This document shows positions 25,353 through 37,085 of a stretch of DNA of 64,000 nucleotides, one piece after another. The stretch lies in the NCBI GenBank assembly GCA_001931875.2, contig MSJH02000640.1, positions 1 to 64,000 of the forward strand. The letters are read 5' to 3'. Within the stretch, counting starts at the first letter, position 1. The number at the start of each line of letters is the position of its first letter. The notes beneath the pieces are model-generated. The model did not search any database and had not been told where the DNA came from. It saw only the letters and a program-made list of their open reading frames with translations. Position numbers and translations under genes: made by a program. This DNA comes from Byssochlamys sp. IMV 00236 (lineage: Eukaryota > Ascomycota > Eurotiomycetes > Eurotiales > Thermoascaceae).

Positions 25353-27034
25353 ATGTCTTCGTACTACGAGCCCCAAGGATGGCAGGCACCTGTGCGCCAG
25401 GTGTCGTGGGAACAGCCTGTTCCTCCCTCCCGGTCAGGTACGATTTCCTCGCCCGATGCAGCTATACTGCTTTTCTAGGCTGTCGAAACTAACACACCAA
25501 TATTAGGCGCGAGCTCTGTTTCCCAACGCGAGGAGTCGACTGCTTTCTCCTCTCAGTTTGATGGTATGCATATCTACTCGTGATCCTCGCCTGTCTCTAT
25601 CCTCTCCTCGTACACCGCATGGTCCAGATTCGCTCCGGAAATCGATGTTCCTTGGTCGATATGTCCAACCTGTCGGGGGTACGGAGAGAGGTTGGAAGGC
25701 AATAAGAACTTGCTGGAGGGATAGTCGGCTAACATAGCTTGTGTGATCCACAGAGGTCGATCGGGCGATTGACAATCTGGTCAAGAGTGGGAAGCTATTC
25801 TCCGCTCCCCGGAGAGATTCTATGCCACTCATGATGGGACGTCACTTCACCGACTACGGTATGACCTTGCGCAGACCCTACAGCCGTTACCAATTCTAAA
25901 TTATGTCGAAGATCCCCGAGTGATGGGCAATGTACCTCAACGCCACCACTCGCTGAGTGATTTTGATGCGCGTGTGCACCCAGCCTCCAACGTCCAAGGC
26001 TTCTACGCCGCTCAGCGGTTTCAAGGTCGTCCAAATGAGGCAGAACAGATGATGCAGGCGAAGCGCCGAATGGCGGCACAGCGTGAGAGGGAGCTCCGCA
26101 ACTACCACCAGGAGCAGCAGTACAATCGAAGTATGTGAACGAGCGTTGCCTCTGATCATCTTTACCCTGCGCGTTCTCCTTGTTTCGTGTATCTGTTGCC
26201 TTGTAAAGTACATTATTTAACATGGTTCTTCTTCTCAAAGGCCTGCTTGCCGAGATGTCTGGAAACAAATCCGACCGTTCCCTGAGTCCCGCTGCGATGA
26301 GCGAAGAAAGCCGCCGCGATCTCATTGCACGCCAGCACCGTGCTCTGTATGGCTCCGACAGTCCCGCCTTCTTCCCACCCGGCGGTCTCAGCGATGATGC
26401 GTCTCGTCCCGACAATCAGACCAGCAGTACCCCGACTTCCGCCGCAGGTGCCCGTGGGCCGTCTCCCCGTGGAGTCGATGCATTCGGCCTCCAGGGTGGT
26501 GGCATCGACAGCGCTGCGCAGGGAGCTGCTGGCGCTATCGCAGCTCGTCAGTCACCTTCTCGTGCCAACAGTACTTCCTCCCCGAGCTCTGGCGTCAATC
26601 CGGCCTACGGCATGTATGACGGCGCGATTGACCAACCCGTTACCTCGACCTCATCCCCCGGTGGTGCTAGCTCGCCATCCTCGAGGCAGATGTCCAAGTC
26701 TGCTGCGGCTCCCATTGGCTCCGTGGGTCCTATCGGATCTCGCCCACAGCAGACGGTTGCTGGCCAGGCCGCGAATCCGGCGCTGAACAAGCGGTCCACA
26801 ACCCCTCTGCCCTCTCCTCTTGGTTACGGCTTTGCCCCCAACGAGGCTGCGACTACTACTGCTGCCGGTAACGAACGCTCCATGTCTTCGGCTTCGAACC
26901 CCAGCACCAGCGTTGCCCCTAGCGCCGGCTCGAAGGACGCTTCTTCTGGCGGCGTCAGTCTCGGATGGGGTAACAGCAGCGGCGTTTGGGGCTCGAAGAA
27001 CTCTCTGGGTGTTCAGGCTTCTGTTTGGGGTTAA
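25353..27034 (+). CDS. Conserved-looking disordered protein with WG-rich C-terminus, function unknown
   Basis: I do not recognise the family. Five exons (25353-25437, 25507-25563, 25754-25858, 25912-26130, 26241-27034) join in frame to 419 residues; the third intron appears to end in AAG. The N-terminal half looks ordered or at least constrained: MSSYYEPQGWQAPVRQVSWE, EVDRAIDNLVKSGKLFSAPRR and a charged, probably helical AEQMMQAKRRMAAQRERELR. The second half is Ser/Ala/Gly/Pro rich and probably disordered, with many Ser-Pro sites, ending in three WG dipeptides (LGWGNSSGVWGSKNSLGVQASVWG). WG or GW dipeptides can act as short binding motifs in RNA silencing and decay proteins, but three near the end are weak support. 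The promoter and leader are unusually long, suggesting complex control. The ATG at 25353 follows ATAAAC and begins the conserved-looking segment. Confidence 0.8.
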
Positions 27035-28798
27035 AAAGGGTCTCTTGCTACGTTAAATCTGAGTTTCATCTTCAGTCCAAATGTCGTGGCGTTGAGAGAA
27101 CAGGTCTTTTCTTTTTTTCAATCTCTCCGGAGAACATGGAGGTACATAAAATTGGATAGTGGCGGACGTCCATCCTGCGCATTCCAGTTGGTCTGATCGA
27201 TATGTGGAAATACTCGGTGCACGGTTGGTTTTTCTTTTTGACTCGTTGGCTTGGTTGGCTTGCTGGTTCCCGGAGTCGGTATCCCTCTTACGTCGAAGGT
27301 GTATTGGTGAAACGTCCTCATTCCCCTGTGTGTCGCTTCGATCTTTCGGTGTCTCCAGCCTTGTTGGGATTGGATGGGCTCGGATTGTGCATGTGTTTTT
27401 TCTTGTCACGGCTTGAGGTCCAGGGTTTATCCACGGGGCTCTTTATCTGCTTTTCATTTGGGGTGTTAGTATTTTTGTGTCTTGTCTCTTGTCTTCCTCA
27501 CGTTCTTGTGCGCGTCTGTGAAACCTTTTAAGTTACCAAAGGTTTGGGATCGAAAAAAAGGTTTTAAAGCGGTGGTGGGCATTGGAACTGGGTACTGTTA
27601 CAGGCAAGGCAAAGGAAGAGTTACGGGAGTCTGTGATCTGGAATATTTATCTGCCTTTTTCCCATTGTCATATTCATCATATATCCATTTCCCATATTCG
27701 TCATTTTCTTTGACCTCTTATCTTTCCTAACAGGACCATCCTCATCCCCTCTTATACTGAAGGATTCGTTATGCCCGGTTTCTTATCCGTCCGTTCTCCA
27801 ATACTTCATCATTGACCATGATATCGTCGATGTCTCCTGAAGCAGTGTAAGGTGTTATGGGCTGCGGTAGGTTGCGTTTTTCCATTTGGCCCCAGGTCAT
27901 TTTTTTCCATGTCACGGCTGATATGATCTGTACACTGCCTTTTGAGCTTGAATGTGAACCCCACACTCGGTATGAATTATGTCACACGAAAAGCGATTGA
28001 TTGATTCCCACCCATCCAAATCTTTCGAGAACACGAACTTGTACTGCTTTAGGTAACATAACATACTCTGTAAAATTTGTCTAAAAAACATGGTTACTTC
28101 CGCCATTGATTATCAATTTGCACACTTCACGATAAAAGTATATAAATGACAACAGCACAATCCAAGAAAGTGCATAGGAGTACTATAGACCCTTCTCGTA
28201 TACACATGCCTTTTATACTAGTTACTAGCTGACTAGTCTAGTCACTGTTATTCATATCTCGGCTCTCTGTCCTTTCTCGCACGGGCCCAATATGGACCAC
28301 CCCGCCAACACGGTCTATGTAGATGGGAAGTTTTGATTATTAAATAGTACCTGTTGGTCCTTTATTTATTCGAGCGATAGTAATCAGAAGTGCTAATTAA
28401 CTACTACTGTGTTGTCTACAGGATTTGTGCACTAACTCTTTAACATTAACCCGTCGGGAAGGGAGGGGGNNNNNNNNNNNNNNNNNNNNNNNNNNGGGGG
28501 GAGGTATTGATTAGTGGAAAGGGTATTCTAGTCTTTCTTTTTAAGTGGATTATTAGGGAATATTATCATTTCTTATGGGTCATAAAAAAGAATGGTTTTT
28601 TTGTTTCTTGTCACAGCTATCATCAGTGAATTAATTATATATAGGCGGTTCTTGTGTACTGAACCGCGTCTTCCCTTCCTTTCTTCCTTTCTTTCTTCTC
28701 TGAGGTGTCCTTATATTCGTATACGTATGCGTAAATATTCATCATCAAGTCTTAGTGAAGAAAAAGCGAAGAGTTTCTTTTGGAGATATCCCCTCGTT
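27035..28798. other. Convergent intergenic interval with assembly gap
   Basis: About 1.8 kb between the 3' ends of the WG-rich protein gene and the SLC35F-like gene. T-rich DNA in the first 700 bases is compatible with a long 3' UTR. The interval contains the N run at 28470-28495. No gene is supported. Confidence 0.5.
28470..28495. other. Assembly gap (26 N)
   Basis: Twenty-six N bases flanked on both sides by G runs (GGGAGGGGG before, GGGGGGAGG after). The true sequence is probably a G-rich tract that stopped sequencing; its real length is unknown. Confidence 0.95.
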
Positions 28799-30238
28799 TC
28801 ACGCAGGGCTGATGGATGCTCTGCGCTCGTGAGGGATTTCAGTATCAATCTTCCTTCTTGCTGTGAAGATGCCAGAGACACCTTTCTCCTGGTTGCGGCC
28901 TAGCCAGGGCTTGCGCGCTTCTCCCAGCACGGTGCGGCCGAGATAGTAGATGATCTGGCCGATGATGATGAGGACGAAGGCGATAGGGTACATCCAGTGC
29001 ACGCTATAGTGGAAGACTTTGATCCCGATGCAGACGTTCCAGAAGTTACCCGTTAGGAGAGAGATGTTGAAGAAGGCCGCAGAGGAGAGACGGTACATGA
29101 TGGGAGCGAGGATGTAGAAGAGTGAAAGACAGAGCGTGTAACCGGTCAAGTAGCCGCCGACTTTGCCGTTCCAGACTGCATCGCGGAAGGACTGGCGGTC
29201 GAAGATGCCGGCCTGGGCGCCCATGATGATCATGCCGAAGAAGGAGAGTTGGCCTATCACTTCGTACATCGGTCGTGTGCTGACGAAGTATTCTTCCGTT
29301 GTGTTGGAAAGACCGTACATAGTGGCAGCTAGCAGAGCGAACAAGTCTCCCTTGACCTGGTCGCCCTTGGAGTAGTCACCGCCGTTGGAACCCGTGATGT
29401 GGTCGGAAGCGATGAGGATGCCCATGCCGCCGATACAGATTAAGATACCACCGATTTGCGCCCAGTGGTAGCGGACATGCAGGAATAGGAAGGAGACGAC
29501 CACGACCACGACGATGGCCCAGAAGTTGATCAATTGGGCGCTGAGAATGGTTGTGTAACGGTAGGCTAGAACTATAAAGTAGTTACCTTCGACGTCGAAG
29601 AAGGCAAAGATAATGTCTGTGCCGTGTAACGTCAGCATGAGGAAATCGAATGTAAAAAAGTATATTGTCACAGGGGAAATTCTGCCATTGGCATAGCGCG
29701 TGATGATCCGCAGTGGAGAGGGGGGTCCAATCTTACATTTCCAGCCGTCCTTGAGCACAAGGCGGAGCCAGCGCTTGATGCCGTAACGGTAGATGGTATA
29801 TGGAGTAAAGATTATATTCAGCAGAACATAATTGAAGAATGTCTGAAACGCAGGGATGGATGTCCCCTCGTTGCCAAGAAGGGTAGTCAATGTGCTGGTA
29901 GCGGTGTTTGTGATCGCCAGAGTCTGTCTATAGTTCACCAAGGAAGCATTAGCCATTAGTATACTCCGGACGGTCTTCGAGGAATATCAAGAAATGTAAA
30001 GAAATAGTTACCCCAAAATGAGAATTATATAGAATTCTTTTGTTGTAAAGTACGAGAGGAACCCTTTCTTTGTGGTATCAATGATATCCGCCGCGGGCAC
30101 CTCTGATACATTCTGACCATTGCCATTCCCAGCGGCGGCTCCTTCAGACGGTTGAACAGGCGATATCTCTGAAGAAGCAATATTCTTCTGATCTGTTGGC
30201 TGTTCCTGGACCGTAATGTCGTCTTGTTTACCGAACAT
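28799..30238 (-). CDS. SLC35F1/F2-like multi-pass transporter (drug/metabolite transporter superfamily)
   Basis: Predicted solute carrier of the DUF914/SLC35F group; substrate unknown. Three exons (30238-30012, 29927-29737, 29616-28799) give 411 residues. A soluble N-terminus of about 65 residues precedes the first helix (EFYIILILGQTLAITNTATSTLTTLL). Family motifs visible are FQTFFNYVLLNIIF, FAFFDVEGNYFIVLAYRYTT, SAQLINFWAIVVVVVVSFLFL, QIGGILICIGGMGILIASD and GDLFALLAATMYGLSNTTEEYFV, with about ten helices in all. The C-terminus is basic and soluble. The second intron was placed so that DGWK joins YIIFAFFDVEGNYF; without it a 40-residue stretch of poor composition would be read. Divergent from the PP4R3 gene across 2.4 kb. 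Confidence 0.88.
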
Positions 30239-32596
30239 GGTGTCGCTAGTAAATGAGGGGTTCGCACGGGTGAGGGGGGGCAGGGCTGAAATGGGGAGCT
30301 GTATACAAGGACAGGGCCGAAGTGAGCGCAAGACTCCACCCGTCGCTCGCCCTTGGAGGAGTCGTCCTTCTTTCTGGGAGCGAGATTTGGAAGTTCGCCA
30401 GCAGAAGAAAAAAAAAAACCAGATGGAAGAATTGACATGAAAAGAAAGCGACTGGGCGCACGGGGCCTTTGCAGGCGCGAAAAAGATGGAAGATGGCCGA
30501 TGTTACCTTTCCCGATCGGGACGATGGAGCCGTATCGATAAGGCAGCCCCGGCTTGGCGGGGGCCCCGATCTCGTGGCAGCTGGCCAATCAGCGCTGCTA
30601 TTTTAGGACGGACGACCCACCAGCGGGGATAGCCGTGATGGTCTAGACGGGCTGATCGAATATATTCTTCTTGGTATAGTTAAGAGTATGCGTGGGATGG
30701 TGGTCCATGGTGTGGGCATCTATGGTAGGAGCATATCTGATCATGACATATAACTAGTTGGGAGTCCCCCATCAAAACACTCTCCATCGTGGCTCTTGTC
30801 TGTCCTAATCTCCTACTTATAGGACATGTCCTAGAAGCGCAAACCCAAATCGCATGTTAACTATCTCGCGCGACAAGACGATCGGATGCCAGCGATAAGA
30901 TCCACCCAGAAACGAGTATAGAGTTTATACGGAGAGAATGGGTACATGAGTAGCAATATATGCTCTGTACAAGGCCCTAGGACAGTCCTGTATATCGTGT
31001 CTAGATAATGAAAATGGTGCTCTTAATAGGTTGCCATCGATCTCCTCCAGCAACATCACAGTTATGAAGGGCAAGGCTACTTATATATCATAATAGCAGC
31101 TCTGCCGATCCTGCGAATTTTTGCCATATCGGTTGTCAGCGATGTCGTCACATGGGACCCCTCATTTGTTGGTATGCGCTCGATCAGCGCCGCCGAAGGT
31201 GAGTACCTAGAACTATTGGGCCGCCATGATATCATGTCAACCCAGAGCAAATACCACGGATTCAGTCACCATCCAAGGTTGGTGAGTACACCATAATTGA
31301 GCGTGGATGATATGATATGCCTTCACCAAGGAGTCTTAGAACTTGCGATCGGTATGATGCTATTTATGGAATACCAAGGCCCTGGACCTGGAGAGACCAC
31401 TGCAGAGCCACAAGTTCAACCTTTCCGAATCGAGGGCTTTAACTTACTGTGCGCACTGCGAAACGATAAGAGTATGGTATGCGAATGCTATGGGGGCTCC
31501 ACTGGCCACGCTTGTGCCATACTCTGTTCCCGGGTATGACCCACGGAGGAAAGGAGAGAAGGCGGACATACGCTATGCACCTTGCCGGAGGTGCATCAAT
31601 AATAATGGATCTCGAGTGTGTTTTAAGCGGCTTTTGGCTAGTTAATGGGTTTATTCTTCGCCAGTGTAATCGATCTCAGATGATGTAGGCACCGTCATCT
31701 TGAAGGGAAGAGCAGTCTGCAAGCTCATAGATCGACATTGACAGCGAGAATCGGATGGAATCAGCCCGTAGTAGTGGTTGTACTGTACCACAGACTACTA
31801 GTAGTAGTGGTTTACTGAGGACATCAAATTCATCTGGCAGTATCCAGAGCACGACGAACATGACGATTATCTGATGAACAAGCGTGGTGGTACCTGCGGC
31901 GGTAGACTTTGGGACATCTAGCTTTCAGATCGTCCACGGCAGCTCCAGACCGAACCAGAGCTGGAAGACGCCCCCTTTTTTCGCTAACTGACTAACTAAA
32001 GACAGAGACCAGGTAAGCTCAAGCACGAAAGCCTCGACTCTAAGCCCCATAGAGTAGAGCCCAACGAACCTCTGTGGATGCACGTCATCTCAGCCTCATC
32101 TGCCGCCAAAGAAAAAAACTGCTGCGTCTCGTCTCATTTGATCTCGTCCTGATCGGGACTCTGTGCGAATCTTCCATCCTGCCGCGATCTTTTCCCATCG
32201 TACTTTCGGTGGTGGTGTTCTTCAACCCCAGTCCGATCGTGTTGCCTCCCCCAAATCTTCTTCCCCGCGTGTGGCTAGTTAAACGAATCGCTGGCTCTCC
32301 CGGTCGCGTGTACCTCGTCAAATTTCTGCGCGTCTAGGAACTAGCTAAACAGCGTCGACTGCCGAGGCGTCAGGTGGCCGGACCGACGCCAGGATCATCA
32401 TCTTCCCGACTCATACCTGCCGCGCCCCTCTGCCTGCCCGTGCGCATATCGAAGAAGAAAAAATACACAAAAAAAAAAGGAAGCTTCTTTTGAAGAATCC
32501 TGGATTCTTTCGGCTGCGTTGCGGCTCTCCTCGCGCCGGTACACTCGCGAAGAGGTGTCCCGGAGTGACGAGACCGCCTCTCCCTTTCCCCGTACA
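30239..32596. promoter_or_regulatory. Divergent promoter region of the SLC35F-like and PP4R3 genes
   Basis: 2.36 kb. Near 30239-30600 it is G+C rich with purine tracts (leader of the minus-strand gene); 32080-32596 is pyrimidine rich (leader of PP4R3). A GTTAACTA motif lies at 30856-30863. Small reading frames between 31297 and 31861 have no recognisable content. Confidence 0.45.
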
Positions 32597-35500
32597 ATGG
32601 CTCTGGCCGTCGCGCCGCCCAACGATCGGAAGCGGGTCAAGGTATACGAGCTCAGAGATAATGACTGGTTCGACAGGGGAACCGGTTTCTGTACCGGCCA
32701 GATTCTCGATGTAAGTCTCGATGCGATCGTGATGAACGCGCAGCTGGCCTCTTTGCGCTCTGGCGCCAGGTTGCGGGATCCTGCGACGGGCGTTTCGCGC
32801 CGTCCATCAGCCTCATCGCCAGCCCTCTGCTAACCACCATCTCTCTGGCAGGATGAACCCCGGATATTCGTCGAGTCGGAAGACCAGCCGGAGCGGATGC
32901 TCCTGGAGACCAGGATCACCAAAGATGATTCGTATCAGAAGCAACAAGGTCCGTCGTTGGGATGGGGTTGAGACTATCGCGGCAGTGGATCGCTGATTTC
33001 TTTGTGATGACAACAGAAACTCTGATCGTGTGGACGGAGCCCAATGGCACTGACATGGCATTGAGTTTTCAGGAGGCAGAAGGTTGCGCAGCCATCTGGT
33101 GAGGCTCTTGGGTCACCCGCGTTACGTGTTGAGACAGACACTGACCGTCTATGTTTCCGTGAAGGGATTTCGTGAATAGCGTGCAGCATCATCTTCTGGC
33201 CATAGCAGGAGCAGGTCAGTATCTAGCTCTGGTTTAAATGCTATAATGCTACCCTTAGAGGATCTGCTTTTTGGAGACTGACATTGGAATGCCCGTCTCA
33301 GATGATGCCCTCTCCGACGATGCTCTAGATCACTTCAACCCGACCATGCTTCCGCCGCCTGAACTGGGAAATCTTCCAGAAATCGAACATATGATGAGAG
33401 TAGCCAGTGTCTCGCAAGCTGGCCGGGACGCCTTATCCAAATTCATCATCCGTGACGACTACGTTCCGAAGCTGGTACCCCTAGTGACCGTCGCAGAGGA
33501 CTTGGAGAGTCTCATAGATCTTCATCGGCTATGCAATATCATGAAAGCTCTGATCTTGCTGAACGACAACACCATAATCGAGACAGTCGTGGCGGACGAT
33601 ATCATCTTGGGGGTGGTCGGGGCCCTGGAGTGTAAGTTGGCATACTCGTCTACGACTACACTTTGTTTCTGACTGCTGATGGCCATAGACGACCCTGATT
33701 TCCCCGCTCACAAAGCAAATCACCGGCAATATCTGTCAGACCAGTCCCGGTTCAGAGAAGTGGTTCCGATCAAAGATCCCGCCATCCGAAGGAAGATCCG
33801 ACATACATGGCGATTGCAATATTTGAAAGATGTCGTGTTGGCTCGGATATTGGACGATCCGACGTTTTCCGTTCTAAACTCTCTGATTTTCTTCAACCAA
33901 GTCGACATTGTGAATCATATTCAGTCCAACGGACTCTTTCTCAAAGAACTCTTCTCGGTGTTCGATCCGCGAAACAGTGATGCGAAACGGAAAGACGATG
34001 CCGTGCAATTCCTGCATCAATGTGCCTCAATTGCGAAGAACTTGCAGGCGGCGGCGCGTGCGACACTCTTCGCCAACTTCATAAGTCATGGATTGTTCGC
34101 GGTCATCGCTTTCGCAGTGAAGCACCCGAATCCCGCGATGCGCACGACCGGGATTGATATTCTGGTAGCGCTGCTTGATCACGATCCGATTATGATGCGT
34201 GGTTACATGTTGAAGGCTGTGAACGAGAAGAAGACGCCACTCACGGATACCTTGATCGAACTGCTTCATATGGAGACGGATCTCGGCGTCAAAAACCAGC
34301 TAGCAGATGCTATCAAAGTTCTGCTTGACCCTCAGATTCCTCCTCAGGACCCGATGAGCAGGACAGGCTCCGATTTCCTAGCGAAGCTGCGTCCTTCAAA
34401 TCCGATTCCAGACGCCTTTGTGCAAAATTATTTTGACGAATCTGCTAAGAAGTTGTTTTCGCCTTTGAAGCGACTTGAAACTCGCACCAACTGTATGTTT
34501 GAATTGTTTTCAGAAAGTTAGCAGGGGATATCATTGACTGACAAGGTTTAAATACAGTTAACGACCTCACGTTCCAAGAAGTCTCACTTTATTCGCATCT
34601 TGTTGATATCCTCACTTTCTTCGTTCGCCAGCATCTATTCCGGAGCAGAAATTTCATCCATGAAGAAGCCCTGTCTCCCCGCGTTGCACAGCTCTTGACT
34701 GTGCCGCAGAAGCACCTCAAACTGAGTAAGTTGATCCAACGTTATGTACTCGAGGGAACATGACTAACGTGGGTGAAGCTGCCCTCAAATTCTTCCGTAC
34801 CTTGGTCAGCCTCCAAGACACCTTCTATCAGGCGCAAATGACCCATAACAACACCTTTGGATTAATTCTAAATATCGTCTATGAAACGATGCCCCGTGAT
34901 AATCTTCTGAATTCCGCCTGCTTGGAACTGTTCGAATACGTCAAGAGGGAAAACATCAAGCCTATAATTCTTCACGTCGTTGAGAAATACCGAGACAAAC
35001 TCAACAACATCACCTATGTGGACACGTTCCAGAACCTTATAGTCCGCTACGAACAGATGCAAGGCTACGGCGCAGAGGGCGATTCCTCGTTATTCAGTCA
35101 TGATGAGGGGACACCATCCCAGCGCAGTCAGATCAATGGCCAACGCTGGCAGGGCGTCCGGGAGATGGACGCTGCAGAGGAGGCATACTTCAATACTTCA
35201 GACGACGAGGAAGAAGTAGGATATCCCTATAATGCATACGGCTCTGTGGTTTCTGAAGGAAATGGGCTAACTTTTCAGTGGCAACAGGAGAATCAGCCAG
35301 GAGCTATTGTTTCCGGCCAGCCTGCGAATGGCTCCGCCTCGCCTATTGTGAAGCCCCTTGTCGACTATCCCGATGACGATGATGAAGTTATGGACACGAA
35401 AACAGAACCAAGCGAAGAGAAACAGGCGCCGACGACAGCGGCCTCTAAGGAGTTAGCGGCTTCGTCCGAAGCTCCTGTGACCCCCGTTTCAACTCCTCCC

Positions 35501-35851
35501 CAGACTCCACCTGAGAGGATCTCGGAGAAGCGTCGTCGCCAAGATGAAGAAGACGACGAACTGGTTAAGCTATCATCTGGTCCAAAGCGACGCAGCTCAA
35601 GTGCGTCATCAATTGGCAGCTCCGGATTTTTGCGGCGAAGGAAGAGCTTTTCGACTGGATCGATCACTGTCGAGGATAGAGGAGTATCGTCCAACGAGCA
35701 ATCTATAAGCAACACGGCGCCCAGAAAGATAGCCATCAATCTCGGCCAATCGCGGAATAAAGCGTCTACGCCGGACAAGGACCAAGCCGAAGCAGGCGAT
35801 ACACAGGGAAAGGAAAACACTACTGAAGGCCGGCGTGTGGTTACCGGCTGA
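32597..35851 (+). CDS. psy2: Protein phosphatase 4 regulatory subunit 3 (Psy2/SMEK)
   Basis: Targets PP4 phosphatase to substrates; in yeast and animals this serves recovery from DNA damage checkpoints, including dephosphorylation of phosphorylated H2A and Rad53. Eight exons (32597-32710, 32852-32948, 33017-33098, 33165-33214, 33302-33631, 33689-34492, 34558-34725, 34779-35851) give 905 residues. Residues 13-110 form the EVH1/PH-like domain (VKVYELRDNDWFDRGTGFC ... WDFVNSVQ). The SMK-1 domain and helical repeats follow (LPEIEHMMRVASVSQAGRDA, VLARILDDPTFSVLNSLIFF). The C-terminal third is acidic and Ser rich with basic clusters (EKRRRQDEED, GPKRRSSS, LRRRKSF) that probably act as nuclear import signals. 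Introns 3 and 7 end in AAG, and intron 5 has a nearer TAG that would introduce a stop. Domain order matches the family well. Confidence 0.95.
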
Positions 35852-37085
35852 TAAGGCCTGGTAAACTAATACCTACTCTGTTGGCTGCCTCCCTGCCTGA
35901 AACAACACCCTTAATATATTGTTTCCGGTGTTGCGAGAACTTCAAGTTTCTGTCTTGCTTTACTCCTGCTCATCCTAAGATACCAGATGGCGCGTGGTGA
36001 CGGCTTCGGGCGTTATGCTTGTGTTCGTTGCTTTTACCCTTTGAGCCCAGCTGCCACCGATGCCTGCTTCCCGTTGTACATTCATCATTGGGGTTGTGAT
36101 TTGAGTGCCTTGTTGTCTTAGCCCTATCGTTTCTTAGACTATTGCCCTTGGTCCGCTGTCGAGCGTCTGGCTCCTACCAGCCTCTTTTGCCATGCCATGC
36201 CTGTGCCTTTTCTTCTCGATTGTTATTTTATTCTGAAAGTCCTCGGTCTCTTTTACTGGTTTACATTTCTCCGTCCACCCTCCATGGTTGGGATCTAGTT
36301 GTGATCCCGCTTGAGGATGGTCGGAAATCGGCTGGAATCTGGCGTACATAAGGGGCCGTAGGGCTTACGGCGGGCGTCTTGATGCTACTGCTGGTAAGAT
36401 ACTGGTGTTGCTGACTGGGTCGGGCTGTGGCCTGTCGTCTCCGTCGTGGTCGTCGCATTCTCGTTTTCCATGGGGTTTGGGGAGCTGGTTGGGAAGGGAG
36501 TCGGAGTGACTTACGTGATGGGACGCATTAAAACTCTGCATATGATGAATCAAAGTCGGGGTGTTTGATATTCCTGAGACTGTGCCCTTTCCCGTAGCGA
36601 CTCACGGGTCCCAGTAACTGTTTCCTGCGTCGTAGCATAAAGGACGCCATGAGTAGTAGAATCATAGCCTGAGTCTACAGGACATAACCAGGTCGAGTTC
36701 GGTCATTCCGCCTGAGTGGAGCTGCCCGGATGCCGGCGTCTCGCGCGTGACTTCGGTCCAAAAGAAACCTACCGAGGAACAATTATTACTACTGTTACCT
36801 AGATGCCCTGCAGAGAGAATCGCCCCATTTGTACAATAAATGTTTCTGTCTGCAACTTGAATGAACATTGAGCCAGCGCGTTGAGCTTTTGATATCCAAC
36901 ATCTTGCTCTTCCTTCCGGTCCGCCTTGGCCTGGGTGTACATCTACCCCGATAAGATAGGTATCCCCATTGGCTTTCCCCTATACATAGACAAGAGCTAG
37001 TTGTATGATTTGTTTCCCATTTAATATTCGCTACTGGTCCTGATTCCTTTCTCCCCCTTGATATCATATCGATCAAAACAACACA
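35852..37085. other. Intergenic between PP4R3 and lipid-droplet hydrolase genes
   Basis: 1.2 kb between two plus-strand genes. The first 500 bases are T rich (likely 3' UTR of PP4R3). Several short frames on both strands, none with domain content. No repeat or RNA gene recognised. Confidence 0.45.

Noticed and set aside
30634..30660. tRNA-like A-box (GTGATGGTCTAGACGG)
   Set aside because: No matching B box, T-arm or acceptor pairing follows within 90 bases.
36134..36550. Overlapping small frames on both strands downstream of PP4R3
   Set aside because: Short, unsupported by domains, and located in likely 3' UTR.
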